In this document: positions 41,096-52,354 of the stretch, piece after piece
How positions within the stretch are numbered: position 1 is the stretch's first letter
How the letters are laid out: every line of letters starts with the position of its first letter
Assembly: GCF_020520425.1 (NCBI RefSeq)
Contig: NC_079492.1
Span: 144,181,861-144,245,860, forward strand
Length of the DNA: 64,000 bases
Reading direction: 5' to 3'
Source of the DNA: Spinacia oleracea
Taxonomy: Eukaryota > Streptophyta > Magnoliopsida > Caryophyllales > Amaranthaceae
Notes under the pieces: generated by a model
Told to the model about the DNA's origin: nothing
The model's database searches: none
Seen by the model: the letters and a program-made list of their open reading frames with translations, nothing else
Translations under genes and position numbers: made by a program

Positions 41096-41339
41096 TATTA
41101 AAACTCCAAAGCAAACATTGTCATCTCGCCACATGTCGCTTCCTATATAATGATCACATGACGCATAGTCATCTTTGACATGGCAACTCGGTCATAGAAC
41201 GTACTTTCTTAATCATGAGAAAAAATGGTAGTTATAGGTTCTGAACCTATAACCTCTTATTTGACTCAAAACTGATTATATAATAATCTAATTGATCAAT
41301 TCTTCTACTATTCGGGGCATCGCCCGGGGCACTAACTAG
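41096..41339 (+). mobile_element. Miniature Helitron, 244 bp
   Basis: Starts TCTATACTATTATTAAAAC after host A41095. Ends with the hairpin CGGGGCATCGCCCGG, then GGCACTAACTAG before host T41340. No coding capacity. It lies in the probable 3' UTR region of CRR6. Confidence 0.88.
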
Positions 41340-41496
41340 TTTTTATCATAAAATGAATGAATGAACAAGCTGGGTTGAATGGCTATTTCTTTGTGTGCAT
41401 TGCTTGCAAATCAGAACTTAGAATGTTCTAAAAATGCTTTCACCCTTCTTTATTCATAACTATATATTCCTATATACATCAACTACTGTACACCAA

Positions 41497-41630
41497 TACC
41501 AATGATGTCTTGGCCTAATGGTTAAGATTGAGGGCCTGTGTACAACAGGTCTCAGGTTCGAATCCCTCCGCCCCCATTTGTAATTTATATTGCCCTAATG
41601 GCTCATTCGCACCAAAAAAAAAAACAAAAA
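41497..41630 (+). mobile_element. tRNA-derived SINE, family 1, copy 2
   Basis: A-box-like TTGGCCTAATGGTTAAG, B-box AGGTTCGAATCCC, body CCCCCATTTGTAATTTAT, tail GGCTCATTCGCACC plus A-rich run. A perfect 16-bp target duplication, AACTACTGTACACCAA, lies at 41481-41496 and 41631-41646. The well-kept B box and long perfect duplication suggest a young copy. Confidence 0.95.
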
Positions 41631-41646
41631 AACTACTGTACACCAA

Positions 41647-42241
41647 CTGATTAATCTTAAGCGAGTAACTGAGATCGTTCGTTTGCTTTTGAGTTTGGAA
41701 ATGCACTTGAAAATGAATGTAGGAACTTTGGGTCATATATTCGTGTATCTCATAAATTTGGCCAGCCCCATATTTTTATTATACTACTCCGTATGAGAGT
41801 AGACCAAGAAAGTCACGACTTTGAAAATGGGTTGTAATCCAAGTCTTAGTGTTATGACTTATGATTGTTATCCACTTATCCATATTCTTATATCATTCTC
41901 AACTAGGTTTAACTTGACCCCATACTCCGTAGACATGAAAAATGATTTATCTATAACTTCCTTAACCCTTTTAAAAACAAGGACTCCCATTTAGAAATAA
42001 TGGAATTACTTTCAATTTCATCAAATACTTATTTGAAAAATCCAATTTTCTCTTAAGAAATAGAGTTTTTTTTTTTGGCAATTAAATAGTAAATTTATTA
42101 CCAAAGGGAGAAAGAATTCACCTAACAAAAGCTAGCCAACAGGACACAAAAGCAAACAAGCACTAAAGAAAAGCTAAGCAACATGATGACTAACTCAAAG
42201 CTTTCAAGTGCCTGAGTTTACAACCAACAAAGCAGCAAAGC
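41647..42241. other. Gene-free DNA, with a LINE-like 3' end on the minus strand
   Basis: From about 42068 the minus strand ends ...TTTACTATTTAATTGCC plus poly(A), the form of a plant LINE 3' end. No target duplication was found. The rest is AT-rich. Confidence 0.4.
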
Positions 42242-42250
42242 AAAAACCAC

Positions 42251-42360
42251 GGGAAATGATAAATCCAAGGAAGAATTTCACTTCTTCCAAGGAAATCAAC
42301 TTAAAAAAAATGTGGATTTCCTTGGAAGAAGTATAATTTTCCTTGGATTTATCACTTCCC
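42251..42360. mobile_element. Foldback MITE, 110 bp, Mutator-type target site
   Basis: Nearly all of the element is an inverted repeat of ~45 bp arms (GGGAAATGATAAATCCAAGG ... and its inverse ending TTATCACTTCCC) around a short A-rich loop. A perfect 9-bp duplication, AAAAACCAC, lies at 42242-42250 and 42361-42369, the size left by Mutator-like transposases. Confidence 0.9.
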
Positions 42361-42369
42361 AAAAACCAC

Positions 42370-43455
42370 CTATAGTGTCTTCGTGAAAATATAAGGCGTA
42401 TAAATGTTTAGCATCTAAATTAATAAAAATAAATACGATACACAATAAATTTAATTTAAATGGTTATTTAATTTGGGTTATTGTCGAAAATTTGGACGAT
42501 CTCAGCTTTTTTGGTTCGAATTGCGTGAAAAATTCGAAGAAGGTTAAAGTTTCTCGCGCTGAAACTTAGCCTGCCAGAAACCAGGAACTTCTGGTCTTCG
42601 GAAGAAGGTCGATCTTTTAATTTTTTTTTTCTTTGTTTTTATGATTGTGTTTGGCTAAATTTTGATCAAATCCATTGCGTTTTTGTTAGTGCATTGTTCG
42701 ATCTTATTGGACTTGATATTTAATCAAGTTTAGATCCGTATTACATTACATGTGAATTATGCTATGATTTTTGCATTTCGATGTTCTAATTTGTCTCATT
42801 TTTTCGCAGTTGTGATGAACATGATTATGAATGTACCTATACCGTGCATTCTAATGTTTATATTTTGGTTTGGATTTTGTTTTGTGGTTTTGATGGTGTT
42901 TATGAAATGATGATTAGTTTTGTGTCCTTTTAACTATTCCCTTCCTTGTGATTATCTTGAATCAATCCTCATTCTCGAAACTACATTACTTGAAGGCAAC
43001 GACCTTTAAGGGGAGCTATGTGATTATCTTGAACTATCAATTAAGCCTAACATCGATTATTAATTTTTGTTTTGGTTTCGATTAGGTTATTGTAGATCAA
43101 ACCGAGGTTGTGCTTGTTGCCAGTGACTGCAATCGCGAAGTAACCTGCATTGGTGGTTGCGATGTTTCTTCAGTGCGGACTGATGGTCATGCAGTGGCTT
43201 CGCTATCCCCTGCTGGTGGTTGTGACTCCATGGAACATCAGTTGCACCTTGTAAGGGTTGCCTCATCTTGTGTTGTGATTGATGAGGTGAGGTGCCTGAG
43301 TTTTGGAGGAGAGAGGGGGGGGGGGGGGGATAGAGGTTAGGGTTTTGTGTTGCAGGGAGAAGGATGGGAGGAGAGAAGGATGAAGTCCCGCTTTGCAGAA
43401 AATGGAAGGAGAGACAAATTTTTTGTATTTGTACCGCGCGTGGTTGTCTCACCTG
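42370..43455. other. Unassigned DNA with a GC-rich end
   Basis: 42480-42640 looks like a plant leader (TTCGAAGAAGG, then a T-rich run). 43090-43450 is GC-rich with a run of about 11 G near 43316. ORFs on both strands lack any domain. It could be a captured exon pair or a non-coding transcript. Confidence 0.3.
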
Positions 43456-44169
43456 GTCTTAAAACTAGTGGATGACCAAAAAGAATTAGTCATCAAATAA
43501 AATAAATTTTGTCTGTTACAATTTACTCATGACCAACTCTCATGCCCAACCATCACCACTAACCCCCAATGGAAGACCAATTAAATTTAGTCATCTTTTT
43601 CTTTTTTCTACTTTTATCCTACCCATACCAAAATAAAGAAATAAAAAATAAACAATCTTATTTCCATGTGTCTTCTCTACACTCTATGACCAAGCATTAG
43701 TTTAGGTAGGCATGACCAGGTCATGTTTTTCTCTCTTCCTATTTCTTATCTCTCTTATTTCTTTATTGATTTTAATGCTCTCTCCCTCATGACCAAGCCA
43801 TGACCAATAGCTGATACACTCTAAGGTCTTAGGCTAGTTTCATTATTCTTTTTATTCTCTATTTAATTGACTCGGAGTCTTTATACTTCATCCAGAAAAA
43901 TATTTCAGATAGTGTGCTTAATTTTAATTTTAATTTTATTTTTAAAAAAACAACCCCAAATGGAAAATTGATTCTTTACTGAAGTCACACTTGAAAAGCC
44001 AAAAAGGTTTATTCTATCCAAGATCCAAACTCAGAATTCCACCTTGGCATGAAAAAGGTAGGCAACAAAATCACCCTGAAAGGTCTCAGTCTCACCAACA
44101 AAATTAACGACGCAATTTAATTAAGTGACGTTAAACACACACAAAAATCACTTTCAAATTTCAATCATC
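43456..44169. other. Gene-free DNA with repeated ATGACCA words
   Basis: ATGACCAA recurs at about 43470, 43530, 43688, 43790 and 43800, suggesting a decayed repeat. No gene. Confidence 0.35.
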
Positions 44170-46274
44170 GGATCTATTCTGGGCATTTCCTCTTCCATAA
44201 CCACCCCCGAAAGAGCTTAAACCCCCCATCCTATTTTATCGAAAACGACATTCAAACATCAAATCCCCTTAATTCTATATTGTCGGTGTCGGTGTCGGTG
44301 TCGGTGTTAAATCTTCAATTTCAAAGGTAAATTACTTCCCTTTTTACTATAATAATGTTTTGTTTTCTGGTATTAATGTCGCTTCATGAATCCCATTTCA
44401 AATTTATTGTTGTTTTTTCTAATTGCAATTGAACATTAATGTTTTTTTGATGCAAACGTTTAGAATTTTAGTGAAATAATCTGGGTTTGAAGGGGCATTG
44501 ACTTGGGTTTTGCAAATTTCCCCTTAACTGCTAATATTGTGGTAATTTTGTTAGTTGCAAATATGCTTGTTTGGGATTTCTTCTTGTTAATTTGATTCTT
44601 GTACATTTTTATGAATTATTAAGAAAACCCTTGTTTAGGGAGTATGCCTGAATATTTAGGGACATGTTGATGTGAAATGCATGTATGATCACTGAAAGCA
44701 AAACAATGTCGGTGTGTAAAGAAAGGAATTTATTTCTCTATGAGTCTCTGAACTTAGCTGTTTTGGACTATGGAGCTTTAACCCGAGGTTTCGGTGTTAT
44801 TGCATTGTTGTGAAGGCAGATAGAACTCATAGAAGTAAGAAAACCGCAGTGTGATTGTAGTTTTAGAAAGTTGAATGAACCATGTGAAAATCATGTGTAA
44901 AGAAAGGATTTTATTTCTCTACAAATCTCTGAAATTAGCTGTTTTGGACTATGGAGCTTAAACCTGATGTTTTGGTGTTATTGTATTGCTGTGAAGGCAT
45001 ATAGGATTCATAGAAGTAACAAAACCGTTCATAGAAGTAAGAAAACCCTAGTGTGATTGTAGTTGTAGAAAATTGAATGAACCATGTGAAAATCATGTGT
45101 AATTAAAGGAATTTATTTCTCTGCGGATCTCTGAACTTAGCTGTTTTGGACTATGGAGCTTAAACTTGAGGTTTCGGTGTTATTGTATTGTTGTGGAGGC
45201 AGATAGGACTTATAATAACAAAACCTACTGTGATTGTAGTTATTGAAAATTGAATGAACCATGGGAAAAGCATGTGACATTGATTTGTTTCCATTCATCG
45301 GTTTGTTTCCATTCATGGGAAAAGGATTAACTATGTGATTTGATTACATCTAATGGTGTCTGGCTGTTTGCTATCTCTTTTCTGTATAGTGTAGCTCTGG
45401 TTAATTTTGCCATAAATTGAAAAGCTTGATAGACGATAGGCTTTTGGCATGGACGTAGTTTGTTGAGATGGTGATATATTTTTCACTTGTTTCTTTTGGA
45501 ATGTGAATCTGGATATTAATTGCTACATCTATGCTCCTCTCTTGGGTCTAACTATATACTCATTTGATTTTCATGTTTGTGGTGGTTGATTAGATGGTAC
45601 CAAGATTCCAAGAAGGACTATTTGTAATGTATGGGGGGAAACAATCTATTTTGCACCCGTTTTCAGAATACCTGTCAATTCTCATATAGATTCATAGTAT
45701 AGCTCACACTCAAATATGTTAAAAGCCTAATAGAAACCAAATACTCATTCGATATTTGTTTATGTGTGTTGTTATTTTGTTAAGTAGTATTAGCTGCACA
45801 ATTCCACAATCATTTTGATTAACAGTTGACTTGAATGAAATGTCAAACCAACTGTTCATCTCCAACAGCCAATCAAAAATGTGAAAGTTGCTTTGGACCA
45901 TTGCTTAGGTCACATGGGAATATTAGGCAGTTGTCCATAATCTGCTGATTAACTGATTTGAATTCTCAATTTCGTTTTTGAGTTTTTTTTCTTGCTTTCT
46001 ATAAGTCTCTTCAAATCAACTCAGCTTACTGACAAGCATGAGAAATTCTTTAGCATATCGTCGTTATCATGACAAAAGAAAAACAGAAATCTCAGAGTCA
46101 ACATCTTGATGTTTAAATTGTGCACATGATGCAGCTTCCTGAATTTAGCTATTTTATTTTACTCAAAGTCTCTTGGTGACTTGTAGTGGATATATTTGAT
46201 GCTGCTTCTAACTCATGTTTTCTGCAGTGTAATACATCAGAGGTTATCAGAAAGAAGTAGATCATAAACTTGTA
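44170..46274 (+). promoter_or_regulatory. 5' UTR region and leader intron of the lipase-like gene
   Basis: A leader exon is likely around 44170-44325 (GTGTCGGTGTCGGTGTTAAA, ending CAAAG/GTAAATTAC). The acceptor TTTCTGCAG/TGTAATACATC lies at about 46226, followed by a 48-nt leader to the ATG. The ~1.9-kb intron contains a three-copy repeat (44700-45265). Boundaries are by splice consensus only. Confidence 0.6.
44700..45265. repeat. Three-copy tandem repeat, ~180-bp unit
   Basis: The unit contains GTGTAAAGAAAGGAATTTAT, CTGTTTTGGACTATGGAGCT, GGTTTCGGTGTTATTG and GTGTGATTGTAGTT. The three copies start near 44712, 44895 and 45098. The middle copy has an internal ~25-bp repeat (TTCATAGAAGTAA twice). 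Confidence 0.9.
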
Positions 46275-48693
46275 ATGGCTATTATAGCGCCTGTATATGA
46301 CAAAGATAGTTTTAACTCTATTGGACCGTTGCACCTTACAGTTGTTGACTGGTAAGACCTTATCTTCATGACAATATTGGTTGGATAGTCATTTACTCAC
46401 TTTGCATTTGATAGAACTGTTTTTCTTTATATGAGTAGAGTGGGAAGGTGGAGTCTGAATTAATTGCTTAATTACTTGAGTAATTTATGCTATTGCTTCA
46501 TGAATGTTATACATGCTTTCTAATTCTGCGGTACCAAGCGGCAGGTTACAAATAATGCGTGTCTTCTTCAATTGCTGCAAATAATTATACTATATTTCTT
46601 TCTATTTTGTGGAGCCAATCAGCAAAAAGATGTACACTGTACTATTCTTTGGCCTTGAATTATAATAGACTTGATCTTAGTGGCTCATTGGACTATATAT
46701 GTGCTTCTAGTTTATTGAGAAGTTGGAGACGGTTGTTGTGTTTGTGATGAAGGGTGTTAAGTTTCTCCTAAACTTTTTGACATATTTCTGACAAAATAAG
46801 TTGAGATAATTTCACTTTGGTTTAAGTAAGATAAGTATAGATAAAATAAGTTTTGATAGGTGATAAGTCAAGATAATTTCAGATTAGTTCAAAAAAGTTG
46901 TTTAGACCAAATAAATTCTAACAAGCTAGACATACTCACAAGTTCAGAAAAAATATGTTCAAATAAGGTTAGATAAGTCAAGGTAAGTTGAAAAAAACAC
47001 ACCCTTTATAGAAACAACCTCTCTATTATCGCTAAGGTAATGCTGTGTACGTTCGATCCTCTCTTCCCTTGCTTTGGGAGGAACACTTTGGAAGCATTTA
47101 ATATTTATTGAGTTTATGTTGCAAAAGTTATGCGTTTATCTAGAAGCATATGTTTCGCAGTTCTTGTCTGCATCATTCTTTGTACTTGTGTAATGCAGCA
47201 GGTTTAGTTTTCATCTTTTGTGGGTTGTTTGGATTTTGTCTGCCTCCCTTTTTTTTTTTGCTGAGATTATGCATGCAGTTTAGAACTGTATGTTTTCCTA
47301 CATTTGCAGCTTTGTCCAGCCTCTTGTTTTTCTATAACTATTGTTTTCCCTTGGTAACTTATAATAAGACATTTCAAAAAGACACTGAAATCCTCCTTGG
47401 AAAACAGGTGGACATTTAATTACTCCATAATTGATAGCATAAGTGACATACTTTTCCACTGAGAAGATGTGCCGTTAGCAAAGAATTATTCTTCTCTTGA
47501 AGTGAAATGTAAACTTTATGTCTTAAGATGTTTGAAGTCGTATATGTTTGTGTATGGTGTTCAGCTATTTACCATGGCTTCATCTATGTATTACTTTTCT
47601 TTACTTAGTTGGCCATGTGGTCTACCAACTGTAATAGACCATACTAAATTAAGGTTCCTTCTTGGTTGTATGATGAATTGGAGGATTGATATTGTTCTTG
47701 ACTCTATTCAGGGATAATGAGCATCACCGGAGGTCCGTTGCTGCATCCCTTGTTGCCGGGGTCTACAACCTTGAACGCGATCGCCAAGAAAACCGCGATG
47801 GTAATCGTGCTCTTGCACCCCCTTTTTGGGAGTTCTTTAATTTTCGCCTCCTCAGACAACTTGTTGATGATGTCGATCAATCAACCTTCGGTGCCATTTA
47901 TGAATATGAACTGAAAACATCCCCATCGGATCAGTCAAAGAAAGTAATCCCTCATTACGTGATTGCTTTAAGAGGCACCTTAACCAACCGAGACAGTGTT
48001 ACACGTGACATCGAGCTGGATCTCCATATCCTTCAGCAAGGGCTCCACAAAACAACTCGCTCGAGAATCGCGATCCAAACGGTAAGAGCCGTGGTTGCTT
48101 CTTCCCAAAACCGGAACGTTTGGTTGGCGGGCCATTCCCTAGGGGCGGCCATGGCCATTCTTGCGGGAAAGGAGATGGCCGTGGCGGGAACTTTACTCGA
48201 AACTTTCCTTTTCAACCCACCATTCGTTTCGGCCCCAATAGAACAAATCAAGAATGAAGGAGTCAAACACGGGATTCGAGTTGCTGGGAGCGTGATAACT
48301 GCGGGACTTGCCTTTGCCATGGCTATAAAACAGCCCCAGCAGAAGAATCGTTCGGTGGAGACTTTTTCTTCGTTAGCAACGTGGATCCCGAACCTATACG
48401 TACACCCCGGTGATCATTTATGTTCGGAATATATCGGGTATTTTCAGCACCGTGAAAAGATGGAAAATCTCGGGGTAGGGCAAATTGAAAAACTGGCAAC
48501 TCAGCATTCACTCGGGGGTCTATTGATGACAGCATTCGGGAAAGAAGCAGAGGCAACTCATCTCCTTCCCTCAGCCTGCTTAACAATCAACTTAGCGGCT
48601 GCCCCGGATCTGAAGAAAGCTCATGCTCTGCAGCAATGGTGGCAACCTGAGTCACAGGTTAATTTTAAGACCCGTGCCTATCTGTATAGTTAG
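46275..48693 (+). CDS. Lipase-like alpha/beta hydrolase (GDSL esterase/lipase At4g10955-type)
   Basis: A class-3 lipase-fold serine hydrolase; the natural substrate is unknown. Two exons: 46275-46351 (MAIIAPVYDKDSFNSIG onward) and 47712-48693 (TAG), with a 1.36-kb GT-AG intron splitting the codon of Trp26. Total 1059 nt, 352 residues. The nucleophile elbow is AGHSLGAAMAIL with Ser168. The core strand before it is HYVIALRGTLT, and a likely acid residue follows in YVHPGDHLCSEYIGYF; a His in TQHSLGG may complete the triad. Despite the database-style name, the motif is GxSxG of the lipase-3 fold, not the GDSL motif. No signal peptide or membrane span is evident, so it is probably cytosolic. Codon use in the second exon is GC-richer than its surroundings. 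Confidence 0.92.
46780..47005. mobile_element. Decayed MITE with AATAAGTT/AAGTTCA repeats in the lipase intron
   Basis: Interior repeats (AAAATAAGTTGAGATAATTTC and similar) and an end AAAAACACACCC recall the element at 18679-18909, but the termini are poor. Confidence 0.45.
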
Positions 48694-48818
48694 TACCACT
48701 TGGTTTTTCCTTGAATTGTATTTGAATCTGCATTTGTTCGATATTGACTTGGGAGTGTAATGGAGTTGTTGTGGTTTATGTCATCGCGAGGGAAAGAACA
48801 GTTGGTTCAAAATTTATA

Positions 48819-50201
48819 CGGATTTTTCATGAAATGCCCCCGAGGTTTGCCTTAATGCACCAAATACCCCTAAACTTTCCAGAATGCACCAAATACCCCC
48901 GAGGTTTTAAAAAATAACACAAAATACCCTTAATGAGCATTTTCCGTCCATTCCGTTAAGTCTCCGTTAGCGTGAATTTACTTTTTTGCCCTTTCTCAAC
49001 CATTTTCTCTACTAATCCTAATATTAACACTTAATTATATCAATTAAAACTAAAAAAATTTAATTAACTATTATTTTTTAAAAAAATCAAAACTTTGGGC
49101 TTTCTTTCACTTATACTACTCTCTTCTTTCACGCCATCAATCATCAATTCATCATCATTATCATCTTCTTTTTCTTCTCTTCCGCCACCATTAATTGCTT
49201 CGTTGTAGGCTAAGATGATGATTTGGAAGCCAACATTGCTCCCCCCTTTCTGCCTGGAACGAAGCCCACCTCTCGATCTCCTTCCTTGGTGCACCACCGG
49301 GACACAATCCACCCATAGCCACCGGGATTGTTGGGCGGTGGTGGCTATGGGTGGACTGCATACGTACGACGAAAAACATGGCTGAGAGGAGAGAGGGTAG
49401 TGGCGGTGGAGCTTGGCTGGGAGCCTGGGAGGAGAGAGAAAAGAGCACCCAGCTACCACCGTCCATGTTCCTTCTTCCCTCTGCCATGGAAATCGCCGCC
49501 CAGCTACCAAAACAACGCCATTGCCCTTCCTTGTCTCTCCTCTTTCTCCCAAAACCCAGAAAAAATTCACCCAGATTAAGACCCAAAAATCCAAAAAACA
49601 CACAAAATTATCAACAATCACACAAAATCGATAAAGCAAGCACGAATTTTGTCAAAGAAACAAACAGATCGTATACATTTCCGTCAATTAGCGACGAAAA
49701 CTTCCAAATTCGAGAAATTAACGCTTAATATCTGGGAAGTCGGCAGGTGTTTGAACAACAAAATAGAAAGGTACACCTCCATTAATGGGTCCAATTTTCC
49801 ATATGAACTTATGTAGGTTTTGGGTGTTGGATTAATTATATACTTCTCCACTAATCATTCATTTTTGGAGGGGAGTAGAAGTTGAGTTTCTTGGCGAATT
49901 GCGGGTGTTGGAATTGTGAAGGTGGCGAATAGAAGGGAAGAAGAAGGGTTAATTGATTTTATTTTTTTGGGGATAATTGATTTATTTTGGGGTTAATTGA
50001 TTTTTTTTTGGGGGGGTTAATTGCTTTAATTAATGGTTAAAATTTAATGTTAACGGAGACATAACGGAATGGACGGGAAATGCTCATTAAGGGTATTTTG
50101 TGTTATTTTTTCAAACCTCGGGGGTATTTGGTGCATTCTGGAAAGTTTAGGGGTATTTGGTGCATTAAGTCAAACCTCAGGGGCATTTCATGAAAAATCC
50201 G
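48819..50201. mobile_element. Mutator-like element (MULE), non-autonomous
   Basis: 1383 bp with inverted ends of about 150 bp: CGGATTTTTCATGAAATGCC at the left and its inverse at the right. The repeat continues through AGGTTT, TGCACCAAATACCCC and AGCATTTTCCGTCCATTCCG. A perfect 9-bp duplication, AAATTTATA, lies at 48810-48818 and 50202-50210. No transposase. The interior (49100-49740) is distinctly GC-richer than the flanks, is open in several frames (191 codons on the minus strand, 125 on the plus), and includes a hairpin around CCACCCATAGCCACC at about 49310-49355. The interior may be captured host sequence (Pack-MULE style), but I recognise no parent gene. Confidence 0.92.
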
Positions 50202-50938
50202 AAATTTATATGCTGGAGTTGTTATGATGTGTAAGTTTATGGTTGTAAACTCGTAATTCATCATCTAGAGGATGCTTGGGAAATTTCCGAGTCCAAAACA
50301 AGATTTCAGACCTATGGCCGTGATCTGATTATCCGAATATTTGTTAACATCTCACTGATTTTGTGTACTGCAACTTTTAACTTGCACTGTTACTTTTTAT
50401 GATACATATCCCATCATTTCTGTAAGAAATATTTAGCTATATTTACTACGTATATTATTAAGAGTGTTGTGAACTTGCAGGTACTACTGTTAGTGTTGTA
50501 GAATCAACTGAGAATTGGTTGACATTGTTTACACTTTCGTTCTTACAAATCAATTTTGCAACAGTACAAGCAATAAACTGAAGGAAAGAAACACGAATTT
50601 ATCAAGCATCCGAAGCTGCAAGCCTGTAAGTGCAGCAGTTGATAGAAACTGTTAGGTTCTAGTAGGCCTGATCAAACGGTGTGACGGGTTCTGTCCATTA
50701 TTCGGACAATTTTGAGTGCCCAAAACCCGTTATTTTGGGCCAAAAATAGTGGGCTTTCAGGTCGTTCGGGTCAGGTCAAATTTATAACTAAAATTGTTGT
50801 TTACGTTACCTAAAGCCCATATTTTTTTTTTAAAGTTGAAATATTATGTCCAAAACCTGGTAATTTTCAGCTCTAGCCTCTGGGTTCTAGTAATCTAGCA
50901 TTTCATAGACCTGCAGGTAGCGGCGACAATGAATTTAG
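50202..50938. other. Intergenic with a decayed inverted-repeat element
   Basis: 50664-50890 starts GGCCTGATCAAACGG and has repeated AAAACCCGTTATTTTGGGCC-type words, related to 30860-31140. No gene. Confidence 0.4.
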
Positions 50939-51088
50939 GGGTGCTCATAATCTGGTCCAGACCGGAAAATAGACCGAAATCGGACCAGACCGGTTGATTC
51001 AAGTCCGGTCTTCAGTCCTTTAAATTTTGGTTTCTGGTCCGGTCTAAGACCGGAATTTCCCCATCCGGACCGATTGACCCAGGTGCTC
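50939..51088. mobile_element. CCGGTC-rich MITE fragment
   Basis: Starts GGGTGCTCATAATCTGGTCC and is filled with GACCGG/CCGGTC words in both orientations. The right end does not mirror the left, so it is incomplete. It abuts the truncated LEA_2 copy. Confidence 0.5.
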
Positions 51089-51108
51089 CTCGTGGTAGAT
51101 GTTGTTCC

Positions 51109-51297
51109 CTACTGATGCATTGAACCTAATGGCCTTGGTGGTTGGACGAGTGGCGTTGTTGGTGAACCTAGTGGCCTTGGTGGTTGGACGAGTGGCGTTG
51201 TTGGTGAACCTAGTGGCCTTGGTGGTTGGACGAGTGGCGTTGTTGGTGAACCTAGTGGCCTTGATGAAGGGCGAGCACGAAGGTTAGGATCGTCCAT
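51109..51297 (-). pseudogene. Truncated LEA_2/NHL paralogue fused to a Pro-rich repeat
   Basis: A 62-codon minus-strand ORF. Its start, MDDPNLRARPSSRP, matches the start of the intact gene at 58831-59445 (MDEPNLRRRRQRQ). After that it consists of three copies of a 14-residue unit (LGSPTTPLVQPPRP), encoded by a 42-bp tandem repeat, and ends GSMHQ. The membrane span and LEA_2 domain are missing. The block at 51890-52190 upstream matches the promoter of the neighbouring LEA_2 gene. It is either a dead copy or a very short new reading frame. Confidence 0.75.
51127..51262. repeat. Minisatellite, 42-bp unit, three copies
   Basis: Unit GTGGCCTTGGTGGTTGGACG then AGTGGCGTTGTTGGTGAACCTA. Copies are almost identical and the length is a multiple of three. 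Confidence 0.95.
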
Positions 51298-51890
51298 AAT
51301 GGTTATTACAAATTTTTAGGAAAGACCGTCTAACTGTTAGACCACTTTGTTGTCACCTAATGAAACTGATTAGCTAAGCACTAAACCAATTAGTTAAGCA
51401 ATGACATCAATTAGTTAAGATTTTATGAGTTTTAGTTAATAATAAGTTTGTTCAAAATTAATAACTATTCGACTCATAAACTTAACTATTTGTCTTTATA
51501 CCTTAACTATTTTGTTATTCAATTAGTTATGATTTCATTACTTTTAGTTATGTTTTACACTAGTTTAGGTCCCGTTCGATATCACTATCAGTTTCCAGTT
51601 TTTGATTTTTTGGTTTTATAAGTCATATGATTTAGATTGAATTATTAACTAAAAAATAGGCATACCTATTGTAATCATGTTAATTATGAAAACTGGCAAC
51701 AAAAAACTAGAAACTACTTTTTGTGGTTTTCATATTTTGATTTTTAATTTTGTAAAAAACAAAAAACTGAAAACAAAAAACGATATAGAACGAGCCCTTA
51801 GTTATTACCAAAAAAAATGGTCTAAACATAAAACGGTATTACACAAAAGTTTTTGATTTGTTATTGACTTAATTTGATCAGTGGATAATT
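51298..51890. mobile_element. Insert between truncated LEA_2 ORF and its promoter block, with a MITE
   Basis: 51569-51797 has ends GGTCCCGTTCGATATC and the imperfect inverse of GATATAGAACGAGCCC, a MITE of hAT style; target duplication unclear. The rest is AT-rich. Confidence 0.55.
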
Positions 51891-52200
51891 GTTGGAGGGA
51901 AAGGTGATTGAAAGGAGGTTAATTAATAATGGGTTTTAAAGGCAAATGGGAGGAGACTTGAGAGTTTAATTATACAAAGTAAACCCTTTTGTAATTTTTT
52001 TATTACAATTATGTGTTTAATTTATTACGTTTGAAATATGAAATTATTTAAGGTTGTTACAACTTAATTAACGTAGTACTTCCCCTCAAAATTAAAATTA
52101 ATGTATTACTAATTAATTATCTTTGAACTATTTGAGGAGTTAATTGAAATTGTTTAGTTGGAGTTACTTGTAGCGCCTATTCAAAGATCAAATGGACTTC
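51891..52200 (-). promoter_or_regulatory. Promoter block of the truncated LEA_2 copy
   Basis: Near-identical over ~290 bp to 55730-56025 upstream of the intact LEA_2 gene. It includes GGGTTTTAAAGGCAAATGGG (minus-strand TATA-like TTTAAAA) at 51931-51950, shared with all three paralogues. Confidence 0.75.
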
Positions 52201-52354
52201 AAGCAAACCTAGAGACAAAAAGAATGTCAACTTTTTTTCTTTCTTTTTTTTCATTTAAATTTGGAGCTGAGGTGACTGGCCGGCCAAACAGTGGATATTT
52301 ATGCAAATTTGTCATCCATCGTATAAATCGGTATGAGAACTATCCATCAGACTT

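Noticed and set aside
41510-41580. A tRNA gene
   Set aside because: Only the A and B boxes are tRNA-like. The body, A tail and 16-bp target duplication show a SINE. The same reasoning applies at 57190-57245.
43087-43452. 121-codon minus-strand Pro/Gln-rich ORF
   Set aside because: It is a composition effect of a GC-rich block with a G run; no domain or splice context.
49064-49639. A 191-codon protein gene on the minus strand
   Set aside because: It lies inside a MULE, overlaps other open frames on both strands, has no domain, and reaches poly-T low-complexity sequence. Kept only as part of the element.
51127-51262. CRISPR-like repeat array
   Set aside because: The copies are contiguous with no unique spacers, in a plant genome; it is a minisatellite.
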